Of a stretch of 7,902 nucleotides of DNA, positions 1 through 6,018 are shown piece by piece. The position numbers were made by a program, and so were the translations under genes. The notes under the pieces were generated by a model. That model was not told where the DNA came from and searched no databases. It saw only the letters and a list, made by a program, of their open reading frames with translations. The stretch is taken from NCBI GenBank assembly GCA_946480685.1, contig CAMLLI010000164.1, positions 1-7,902 of the forward strand, written 5' to 3'. The DNA comes from an uncultured Flammeovirgaceae bacterium. GTDB lineage: Bacteria; Bacteroidota; Bacteroidia; Cytophagales; Cyclobacteriaceae. Each line of letters starts with the position of its first letter. The first letter of the stretch is position 1.

Positions 1-299
1 CACGTATGCATGTGCAGCGAACGATACGTTCCGCCATCCACCCACCCGTTGGGACGTGCCGGTGTTACGATAACATCCGAACATTCTTCCTGTAAGTCAA
101 AGTAACCGTGCCATCCGAACATCACGTTCGTGAGACTGGTATATACCGGTGCGGTAAGAGCCTGCAGTATTTCCGGTGAGTTGCCAAGATCATCCTGCGT
201 CAAAACATCATGTGGAGTTTCGTCCAGGTCTGTGCACGAGCAAACCAGGCCAATAAGAACAAGAGATGCTATATATATTTTTAGATTGATTGCTTTCAT
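1..299 (-). CDS. SusD/RagB-family nutrient-binding lipoprotein, N-terminal part (cut by window edge)
   Basis: Reading from the ATG at 299-297 toward position 1 gives an open frame of 99 codons with no stop, so the gene runs off the left edge. The protein begins with a short basic segment (MKAINLK) and a hydrophobic stretch, followed by the lipobox VCSC with Cys22 as the likely lipidated residue. The next residues, TDLDE, are acidic, which fits the surface-export signal of Bacteroidota lipoproteins. Around residues 60-95, the pattern DLQEECSDVIVTPARP followed by GWVDGGTYR is typical of the SusD N-terminal region. SusD proteins sit on the cell surface as the lid of the SusC barrel and bind ligand before import. 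The gene starts 11 bp after the susC stop, so the two are almost certainly co-transcribed. The ligand cannot be read from this fragment; the hydroxyproline genes upstream suggest a hydroxyproline-rich peptide or glycopeptide. The family call is secure, the ligand is inference. Confidence 0.92.
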   Translation of the reverse strand, partial: MKAINLKIYIASLVLIGLVCSCTDLDETPHDVLTQDDLGNSPEILQALTAPVYTSLTNVMFGWHGYFDLQEECSDVIVTPARPNGWVDGGTYRSLHMHT

Positions 300-310
300 A
301 CACTATATAG
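300..310 (-). promoter_or_regulatory. susC-susD spacer with TATA-type translation-start element
   Basis: The 11-bp spacer between the susC stop and the susD ATG reads CTATATAGTGT on the coding strand. It has no purine-rich Shine-Dalgarno sequence. It is almost the same as the sequence in front of the semialdehyde dehydrogenase start (ACTATATATAGTGTG before ATG), lacking one AT unit. An A/T-rich stretch just upstream of the start is the usual Bacteroidota arrangement, so this is most simply the ribosome-entry region of susD. Confidence 0.45.
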
Positions 311-3283
311 TTAGAAGGTAAGGTTAACACCGAGTGTAAAGGTGCGTGTAGTAGGATATTTATCACGATCATCGTTACCGGGCGCAAGTCCCAATCGCGT
401 TACTTCCGGATCGATGCCTTTGTAGCCGGTAATCGTAGCCAGGTTGGAACCGGATATATATACTCTTGCCTTGCGGAATGCTTTCATGTTGGAAGCATTA
501 AAGTTATACCCTAGTGTTACGTTGTCGATCTTCCAGAAATCACCGTCCTCGATATAGTAACTCACGTACGATTGCGGACTTGACAGCGTAAGACCATCGA
601 TCTTGTCGTATGCGGTGCTCAGCTTGTTATATACAATCGTAGGATTCTCGTAGAACATGCGCTGAAAGTTCAGGATCTGGTAATCAAACGCACCACGCAT
701 GGTTATACTCATATCAAAATTGCCATAGCGCACGTAGTTATTCCAGGCTAGATACCACTGCGGCAATCCGTTACCGAGTATCTGGCGATCATCTTCCGTT
801 ACATCTTCAATCTGTTTAATCTCACCGTTCGCTCCTTCTACCAGCCACTTTCCTTCTCCGGCATTATCAGGATCTTCTTCAAGGCCTACACTTTTATAGC
901 CGAAGAAACTGCCGATCGCTTTACCTTCCTGTATCTTGTGCGTTGGTAACTGGATCGGGTCTCCGGTATAGCCTGCATAAAAGAAGTCGTTCTCAACTTT
1001 AAATTTGTCGTTGGACAAAGAGGTGAGTTTATTTTTGTTGAGTGAGTAATTGAAGTTTGTGCTCCACTCAAACTTGCCGCTCTGAATCGGTATAATATTC
1101 AATGCAATTTCAACACCGCGGTTTGTCATTGTTGCAGCGTTGGCACGTGTAGTACCTACCAGGTTCGGAGGCACGGGTACGGGATAATCAAACACCAGGT
1201 CTTCAAGTGTACGATCATAATAATCAATAGTACCCGAAACACGATTCTGCAGTAAACTGAAATCGAGACCGAAGTTATACTCTATATTCGTTTCCCAACC
1301 AAGATCGGGGTTTGGATTCGCTACAGGCTGAAGTATACTTACCCAGTCTTTTCCGTTAAAATAAAATTGTGAAGAGCTATAGGCATAGCGTGTCAGGGAT
1401 TGATAAGGATCTGTCGATATAGAACCCGTGCGTCCATAGCCCACGCGTAACTTCAACATGTTGATGAGGCTCACATCACTCATGAAGTCTTCATTACTGA
1501 TGGTCCAGCCGGCTGATATAGATGGGAACAATCCCCACTTGTTGTCACTGCCAAACCGCGATGAACCTTCGTATCGAACGCTGGCAAGCAAATTATACTT
1601 GTCGTTGAATCCATACCCTACGCGACCAAAGAAGCCAATCAGTTTCCAATCGGCTTTATAGCTGTCAACGCCTGATCCGGAGAGACCGAGTTTCAATGCA
1701 CGTCCTTGTTCGATACTGTGATATGAAAATTTATCGGTTGGAAAATCAAAATTGGAAATAGATGAACCTGTATTGGCATAATCAATATAGCTATAGCCCA
1801 GCAAACCGGTAATACGATGAAGACCGATTGTCTTTGTATAGTCTGCCGTCAGGTCAAGATAATTTTCAACCACCGAGCTGTTCTCGATATAGGCAACACC
1901 GTTCTTGCTATCGCGCACGTTGGATATATGTTTCTTCGTTTGATACGTTCCTGTCTCATTGCTCCACTCGTGCTGTGACCCGACAATTTTCAATTCAAGA
2001 TTGTCTACCGGGAAATAACTTACCGAACCGGTTAACCATGTCCACTGCGAGTTATTATCGTATACCTGTTCTTCAATAAGAGCCAATGGATTTTCATACT
2101 GAAACTGTGCAGGCTCTTCTGACCAGCTGCCGTCAACATTTTTTACGCTGGATGTAGGATTACGGATCAATGCCTGTCGGTATGTCCAGCCGTTAAAGCC
2201 ACCATATTTCTGCAAGCCCTTCAGTACGTTCACATTCATTTTCAATTTGTCAGCGATGAGATATTGTGTGATGTCCATACGGAGTTTAAACTCTTCGTTG
2301 TCAGAAGCGCGGAACATACCATCAGCAAGCTGGTAACTTGCGTTCACCGCGTATTGAGTACGTTCAGTGCCGCTGCGTAATGAAATGTTATGAAAATGGT
2401 TGATGGGAGCGCGGGAGATTTCGTCTAGCCAGTCCGTTGAAGAACCTTTATCATAAGCCGGATCGATCAACCCTTCACCGATTCGTGCGCGTACATCAGA
2501 CGCATTCATGAACTTGGCTTTTCGGTTGAAGCGATCCGTTGCTACATAACCAGCGTATTCGACCACGGGCTGAAGCCCTGCTTTTGCTTTTTTGGTTGTG
2601 ATGAGGATAACACCATTCTTACCCCGCGTTCCATATATAGCAGAGGCTGATGCATCTTTCAGTACATCTATACTTTCAATATCGTTGGGAGAAATGGAGT
2701 TCATATCACCCGGATATCCGTCAACCAGCACCAGCGGTGAAGACGAACCATATATCGATGTGATACCGCGAAGCAATATCTCTGTACCGGCATCCGGATC
2801 TCCGGAAGATGTACTCAGCGTAAGCCCTGCTACTTTACCACGCAGCAACTCTCCGGCATTGCGCACGGCACCGGGTACAAACTCGTTGGGCTTTACCTGC
2901 GCTACGGCTGTTGTTACATCCTGCTTGCGTTGCGTTCCATACCCGATAACAACGACTTCCTGCAGCGATGCTATATCCGGTGTAAGCTTTACATCAATCT
3001 GCGACTGACTGCCAACCGAAATCTCTTCGGTGTTATAGCCTACAAAGCTTACCACCAGTACTGACTCCGGTCCGGGAACGCTGATTGAAAATTTACCATC
3101 GGCATCGGTAGTCGTTCCGGTTGTTGTACCCTTCAAAACAACGTTGACTCCGGGCATTCCTTCATCTGCTTCCGACAGCACAGTACCTCGTACTGTTTGC
3201 TGTGCAAAAACATTATTCACGGCTGTCAGCAACACTATATATAGTGTCAACCGGAATACTTGTTTCGTAAAAGTTTCCTTCAT
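311..3283 (-). CDS. SusC/RagA-family TonB-dependent outer-membrane transporter
   Basis: This complete 990-residue protein is the energised outer-membrane channel partner of the SusD lipoprotein. Residues 1-27 form a signal peptide ending VFA, with mature Gln28. A carboxypeptidase-regulatory-like beta-sandwich follows at about 29-101 (QTVRGTVLSEADEGMPGVNV and DADGKFSISVP). The family linker EVVVIGYGTQRKQDVT lies at 109-124, and the plug domain at about 125-235 includes LRGITSIYGSSSPLVLVDGYPGD and VLKDASASAIYGTRGKNGVI. The rest is a 22-strand type barrel ending in FTLGVNLTF, with the C-terminal Phe expected for outer-membrane insertion. No STN signalling domain lies between the signal peptide and the sandwich domain, so it is a plain transporter rather than an anti-sigma-linked transducer. 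Length is normal for the family. The ATG at 3283 gives a proper signal peptide. A terminator separates it from the hydroxyproline operon, so it probably has its own promoter in 3284-3670. Substrate is unknown; the neighbours point to hydroxyproline-containing peptides or glycopeptides. Confidence 0.96.
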   Translation of the reverse strand: MKETFTKQVFRLTLYIVLLTAVNNVFAQQTVRGTVLSEADEGMPGVNVVLKGTTTGTTTDADGKFSISVPGPESVLVVSFVGYNTEEISVGSQSQIDVKLTPDIASLQEVVVIGYGTQRKQDVTTAVAQVKPNEFVPGAVRNAGELLRGKVAGLTLSTSSGDPDAGTEILLRGITSIYGSSSPLVLVDGYPGDMNSISPNDIESIDVLKDASASAIYGTRGKNGVILITTKKAKAGLQPVVEYAGYVATDRFNRKAKFMNASDVRARIGEGLIDPAYDKGSSTDWLDEISRAPINHFHNISLRSGTERTQYAVNASYQLADGMFRASDNEEFKLRMDITQYLIADKLKMNVNVLKGLQKYGGFNGWTYRQALIRNPTSSVKNVDGSWSEEPAQFQYENPLALIEEQVYDNNSQWTWLTGSVSYFPVDNLELKIVGSQHEWSNETGTYQTKKHISNVRDSKNGVAYIENSSVVENYLDLTADYTKTIGLHRITGLLGYSYIDYANTGSSISNFDFPTDKFSYHSIEQGRALKLGLSGSGVDSYKADWKLIGFFGRVGYGFNDKYNLLASVRYEGSSRFGSDNKWGLFPSISAGWTISNEDFMSDVSLINMLKLRVGYGRTGSISTDPYQSLTRYAYSSSQFYFNGKDWVSILQPVANPNPDLGWETNIEYNFGLDFSLLQNRVSGTIDYYDRTLEDLVFDYPVPVPPNLVGTTRANAATMTNRGVEIALNIIPIQSGKFEWSTNFNYSLNKNKLTSLSNDKFKVENDFFYAGYTGDPIQLPTHKIQEGKAIGSFFGYKSVGLEEDPDNAGEGKWLVEGANGEIKQIEDVTEDDRQILGNGLPQWYLAWNNYVRYGNFDMSITMRGAFDYQILNFQRMFYENPTIVYNKLSTAYDKIDGLTLSSPQSYVSYYIEDGDFWKIDNVTLGYNFNASNMKAFRKARVYISGSNLATITGYKGIDPEVTRLGLAPGNDDRDKYPTTRTFTLGVNLTF
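3232..3247. repeat. perfect 16-bp palindrome ACACTATATATAGTGT inside susC signal-peptide code
   Basis: Positions 3232-3247 equal their own reverse complement over all 16 bases. They encode part of the hydrophobic core of the SusC signal peptide (TLYIV). The first 14 bases, 3232-3245, recur exactly at 7507-7520 in front of the semialdehyde dehydrogenase gene. The site lies about 37 bp inside the gene, where a 5'-proximal operator or an mRNA hairpin could act, but a chance result of codon choice is possible. Confidence 0.5.
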
Positions 3284-3426
3284 AGGGGATGATGTTTAGT
3301 GTTAGTATTTTATATAACCAAATTATTAAATGTATACCCTACACTTTTCCGGAATATTAACTGATGCTGATAGGATATTATCCTGCTGAAATACCTATAT
3401 ATAGTATATATCTGTATAGCGTATCA

Positions 3427-3438
3427 GCATCCGGATGC
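3427..3438. repeat. perfect 12-bp palindrome GCATCCGGATGC
   Basis: These 12 bases equal their own reverse complement. They lie about 145 bp upstream of the susC start and 23 bp from the first copy of the 20-bp direct repeat. This could be half of an operator or chance; there is no second copy in the window to support function. Confidence 0.3.
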
Positions 3439-3461
3439 GCCAGAAAAAACTATAAGCAAAC

Positions 3462-3537
3462 GAGATCTATACCCGCCAGAACCAGCAAGGCATACTTAAG
3501 TTGCGGATATACCTGTAGAGATCTATATCCGACAGAA
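3462..3537. repeat. 20-bp imperfect direct repeat upstream of susC
   Basis: Two copies, 3462-3481 and 3518-3537, share GAGATCTATA, then CCG, then CAGAA, with 18 of 20 positions identical (differences at the 11th and 15th base). Start-to-start distance is 56 bp. No coding constraint explains the match because the region is intergenic. Two spaced copies upstream of a regulated transporter gene fit paired binding sites of a transcription regulator, but a relic of a local duplication is also possible. Confidence 0.5.
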
Positions 3538-3538
3538 T

Positions 3539-3555
3539 TATTCTATGATAGAATA
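3539..3555. repeat. 17-bp inverted repeat TATTCTAT-G-ATAGAATA
   Basis: Two 8-bp arms pair perfectly around a central G. It begins one base after the second copy of the 20-bp direct repeat. Perfect symmetry with an odd centre is common in operators of dimeric regulators. It is A/T-rich and has no run of T on either side that would make it a terminator. Confidence 0.4.
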
Positions 3556-3670
3556 TGAATATATAGCGAATATAGCACCCTGTATTACCAGACGCTTATC
3601 CGATATTATCTGAATGTAATATTATTTTGATGCATTGTATCCGTGTCCATCAATGCAAACACACGGCCAT

Positions 3671-3694
3671 AAAAAAAGGCCGGAACATCCGGCC
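3671..3694 (-). terminator. Rho-independent terminator of the hydroxyproline operon
   Basis: On the minus strand a GC-only core stem (GGCCGGA with TCCGGCC, seven pairs, 3-base loop; positions 3694-3688 and 3684-3678) is followed directly by seven T residues (3677-3671). It lies 33 bp after the stop codon of the FAD oxidoreductase. This is a textbook intrinsic terminator, active only in the minus direction because the plus-strand side lacks a comparable T run. It ends the catabolic operon before susC, although partial read-through cannot be excluded. Confidence 0.9.
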
Positions 3695-3727
3695 GCGCTG
3701 TTTATAGTCTTGTTTGCTGAACTCCAT

Positions 3728-4975
3728 TTACTGATATCTTTCGGGATTGAAAGGTGCGAGCGATATATCCGTAGCTTCGTTGTTCACGAGTGAAGTTACA
3801 AGTTTACCCGTGCCAGGTGCCAGGCTTAGTCCCATCATGGAATGGCCCGTGGCAATAATCAGATTTTTATACCGCGTTGAACGACCGATATACGGCAAAC
3901 CATCCGGTGAGCAAGGACGCAGACCACGCCAGATCGCTTCCTGCTGCGGCATGGCTACATTCATCTCCGGGTAATAGGCGGGAATAGTGTTCACAATTCC
4001 TTTCACACGATTCATATTAATAGAACGATCTATACCGTTGATCTCCATCGTACCGCCAAAGCGCAATGACTTACCCATAGGCGTAACAGCCACGCGACCT
4101 TCCAGCAAGATAGATGGTATACGTATATTTTTCGGGACATTGTCCAATGTAAAGCTATACCCTTTGCCGCCTTGGAGCGGGAGATCGAGTCCTAATGTTG
4201 AACTGAATATACCTGACCACGCTCCGGTTGCTACAATATATTCGTCAAACGTTTTATCGTCTTGTGCGGTGTGCAGGCTTTTAATAGCCGTACCGTTCAG
4301 CGAAAAGTTTGTTATCGGTGTATTGGTATGAAACGTTACATTGTTCCTCTTCAAATACGCAATGAGGTTCTTCACAAGTAACTGCGGAATAAGGTGCGCA
4401 TCACCGGGAAAATATACTCCTCCCCGAACAGTAACTTTTACATCGGGTTCCAGTTTCTGTATTTCTGCTGGTGAGAGTATATGTGCTTCGATGCCGTTCT
4501 TATTGGCTATATGTGCCGTCTCTGCTTCTTCGTGCTCAGCCTCTTGGGTTTGGTATAGCATGATCAACCCGCGCTCCTGGTAATCGAAATCAAACGGATT
4601 GTCTTTTACCATTTGCTGATACATGGCTTTGCTGAGGAGACTTATATCTTTCAATGCCGGTATAGCACGCGCTACATGCTCGTCCGTGGCATGTTTATAA
4701 AACTGCCATCCCCATTTTATAAGTTTCCCATTGAGACGAGGCTTTACATAAAACGGACTTTGTGAATTGAACATCCAGCGGATGCCTTTTGATATCATGC
4801 CCGGTGCAGCGAGCGGTATGATGTGACTGGGCACGATCATCCCTGCGTTACCGGAAGAACAGTTATCCGACAGATCACCCTGATCAAATATAGTTACAGT
4901 ATGCCCTGCCTGTCGCAGATAATAGGCTGTGCTTAGTCCGATGATTCCGCCTCCTATGATGGCAACGTTCTTCAT
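3728..4975 (-). CDS. FAD-dependent D-amino-acid oxidoreductase, probable cis-4-hydroxy-D-proline dehydrogenase/oxidase
   Basis: This 415-residue protein of the DAO/DadA-type FAD oxidoreductase superfamily starts with a Rossmann dinucleotide-binding motif, G8-G-G-I-I-G13, ending at acidic Asp31, which binds the FAD ribose. The following SSGNAGMIVPSHIIPLAAPG segment (about 40-59) is typical of the DadA/hydroxyproline dehydrogenase group. The C-terminal part carries WRGLRPCSPDGLPYIG (349-364) and the FAD-closing ATGHSMMGLSLAPGTG (375-390). It has no signal peptide and should be cytoplasmic or loosely membrane-associated. By context it would oxidise cis-4-hydroxy-D-proline, made by the epimerase encoded just upstream, to 1-pyrroline-4-hydroxy-2-carboxylate. 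It is a single-chain form; no genes for the extra subunits seen in some Pseudomonas enzymes are present here. The gene begins 41 bp after the epimerase stop and is followed by a terminator. A general D-amino-acid dehydrogenase is the main alternative; the cluster makes hydroxyproline more likely. Confidence 0.88.
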   Translation of the reverse strand: MKNVAIIGGGIIGLSTAYYLRQAGHTVTIFDQGDLSDNCSSGNAGMIVPSHIIPLAAPGMISKGIRWMFNSQSPFYVKPRLNGKLIKWGWQFYKHATDEHVARAIPALKDISLLSKAMYQQMVKDNPFDFDYQERGLIMLYQTQEAEHEEAETAHIANKNGIEAHILSPAEIQKLEPDVKVTVRGGVYFPGDAHLIPQLLVKNLIAYLKRNNVTFHTNTPITNFSLNGTAIKSLHTAQDDKTFDEYIVATGAWSGIFSSTLGLDLPLQGGKGYSFTLDNVPKNIRIPSILLEGRVAVTPMGKSLRFGGTMEINGIDRSINMNRVKGIVNTIPAYYPEMNVAMPQQEAIWRGLRPCSPDGLPYIGRSTRYKNLIIATGHSMMGLSLAPGTGKLVTSLVNNEATDISLAPFNPERYQ

Positions 4976-4996
4976 GTGTTGAGGTGTTGGTGTGTT
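4976..4996 (-). repeat. three 8-bp-spaced AACAC units just before the oxidoreductase start
   Basis: On the coding strand the leader before the ATG reads as three successive 8-base units, AACACACC, AACACCTC and AACACATG, the last containing the start codon. The AACAC cores are at 4996-4992, 4988-4984 and 4980-4976. There is no Shine-Dalgarno sequence. The low-complexity, unstructured C/A-rich leader could help ribosome entry in the 41-bp gap after the epimerase gene, or it may be a slippage product. Confidence 0.35.
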
Positions 4997-5016
4997 AGCT
5001 TGATGTTGGATGTATA

Positions 5017-6018
5017 CTATATTACCTGGAAGCCGTGTGCGTAGGGATCTTCTTCATCGTCTATGATGATGGTGTTATAGCCGGTTACTACGGCCCATCC
5101 TTCTATACTGGGAATGATTGCCGTTTTTCCGTGCAGCTGTGTCTCCTCTTCTACCCTGCCTATAAATTTAGACCCGATTATACTTTCGTGTATGAAGGGT
5201 TCACCCTGCTTCAGTTTTCCCTTGGCGTGCCACTGTGCGAGACGTGCGGAAGTTCCGGTGCCACACGGAGAACGATCGATCGCCTTATCTCCATAGAATA
5301 CAGCGTTGCGCGCAGTTGATGTAGCATCGATCGGTTTACCGGCCCAGAGTATATGGCTGCACCCGTTGATCGTTGGATCATCCGGATGGACAAAGCTATA
5401 TTTCGCATTGATATTCTTACGCAACGTACGACTCCACGCAATCAGCTGATCAGCTTTATAGTGCTCGAGTCCCGGAAAGTTTTTCTGGACATCCACGATC
5501 GCATAAAAGTTACCGCCATAGGAAACATCCAGCATAAGTTCGCCGAGATCAGGACACTCCGCAGATATACCTTCAGCTGCGAGATACGCTTTTACGTTTC
5601 GTATCTTTACCGACTTTACTTTTTTTCCTTCCTGTTTATAGGCGATGGTAATGATACCAGCCGGAACTTCGAGTCTCAATGTACCGGGTGTCTTCGGAGT
5701 GATCAGTCCTTCTTCGATAGCGATCGTTACCGTACCGATCGTACCATGACCACACATCGGCAAACATCCGCTCGTTTCAATGAACAATACACCCATATCA
5801 TTTTGCGGATCGGATGGCGGATATAGTATACTTCCACTCATCATATCATGTCCGCGGGGTTCAAACATCAGCCCTTTCCGAATCCAGTCGTATTCGCGCA
5901 AAAAGTGCTGACGCTTCTCGCTCATATTTTTACCTTCCAGTATAGGACCACCACCAGCCACCAGTCTCACCGGGTTACCACAGGTGTGTGCATCGATGCA
6001 AAAAAAAGTCTTCCTCAA
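5017..6018 (-). CDS. 4-hydroxyproline 2-epimerase (proline racemase family)
   Basis: This 333-residue cytoplasmic enzyme would interconvert trans-4-hydroxy-L-proline and cis-4-hydroxy-D-proline without cofactor, the first step of the pathway. The first catalytic cysteine is Cys89 in SGCLPMCGHGTIG; the second is Cys252 in DRSPCGTGTSA. Having Cys at both positions argues against trans-3-hydroxyproline dehydratase, where one is replaced by Thr. The N-terminal FFCIDAHTCGNPVRLVAGGG is characteristic of the family. The start is TTG at 6018-6016: an in-frame stop lies only five codons upstream, no ATG or GTG lies between, and the next Met (residue 32) would remove the conserved N-terminus. The TTG overlaps the TGA stop of the upstream dehydrogenase gene (TTGA), so translation is probably coupled. 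Codons 4-7 contain a run of eight T. Proline racemase is the main alternative, but the semialdehyde dehydrogenase, deaminase and oxidase around it favour hydroxyproline. Confidence 0.94.
   Translation of the reverse strand: MRKTFFCIDAHTCGNPVRLVAGGGPILEGKNMSEKRQHFLREYDWIRKGLMFEPRGHDMMSGSILYPPSDPQNDMGVLFIETSGCLPMCGHGTIGTVTIAIEEGLITPKTPGTLRLEVPAGIITIAYKQEGKKVKSVKIRNVKAYLAAEGISAECPDLGELMLDVSYGGNFYAIVDVQKNFPGLEHYKADQLIAWSRTLRKNINAKYSFVHPDDPTINGCSHILWAGKPIDATSTARNAVFYGDKAIDRSPCGTGTSARLAQWHAKGKLKQGEPFIHESIIGSKFIGRVEEETQLHGKTAIIPSIEGWAVVTGYNTIIIDDEEDPYAHGFQVI
6015..6018 (-). promoter_or_regulatory. TTGA stop/start overlap deciding the epimerase start
   Basis: The last codon of the dehydrogenase gene (TGA, 6017-6015) overlaps the TTG start of the epimerase gene (6018-6016) by two bases, giving a four-base shared span between the coding regions. 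The frame upstream of the TTG is closed by TAA at 6033-6031 with no other initiation codon between. Re-initiation by ribosomes finishing the dehydrogenase is the simplest way to translate the epimerase. Confidence 0.75.

Larger units (their letters stand above)
3284..3670 (-). promoter_or_regulatory. non-coding upstream (probable promoter/control) region of the susC-susD pair
   Basis: This stretch of almost 390 bp between the operon terminator and the susC ATG holds no convincing gene; the 64-codon frame on the plus strand (3364-3558) resembles nothing. It is A/T-rich and full of short symmetric elements, listed separately. A weak match to the Bacteroidota -7 element (TAnnTTTG) is TAATTTG on the minus strand at 3325-3319, one base short in spacing and about 36 bp before the start codon; I found no clear -33 TTTG partner. 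The motif GATATTATC, a dyad of GATA and TATC around one base, occurs at 3374-3382 and 3602-3610. The decamer CTATATATAG sits at 3395-3404. The length and repeat content suggest binding sites for a regulator not encoded in the window. Confidence 0.5.

Noticed and set aside
2592..3008. 138-codon open frame on the plus strand
   Set aside because: It lies wholly antisense to the plug-domain code of SusC, which has strong family motifs; the antisense translation shows no domain.
3395..3415. TATATATA-type sequence as a TATA-box promoter
   Set aside because: Bacteroidota promoters use a TAnnTTTG -7 element; the TATA-rich sequence is spread through coding regions too, so it is not promoter evidence by itself.
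3462..3537. Two spaced direct repeats as the beginning of a CRISPR array
   Set aside because: There are only two imperfect 20-bp copies, no third unit at the same spacing and no cas genes.
3364..3558. 64-codon open frame on the plus strand in the intergenic region
   Set aside because: The translation is Tyr/Ser-rich with no recognisable domain, follows from the TATA-rich composition, lies opposite to the direction of every gene and overlaps the repeats; I do not call it a gene.
5353..5826. 157-codon open frame on the plus strand
   Set aside because: It is antisense to the epimerase gene with both catalytic cysteines in place; a frame shadow.
5017..6018. Epimerase as proline racemase or trans-3-hydroxyproline dehydratase
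   Set aside because: Both catalytic Cys are present, which excludes the dehydratase; the deaminase, semialdehyde dehydrogenase and FAD enzyme around it make hydroxyproline epimerase more likely than proline racemase.
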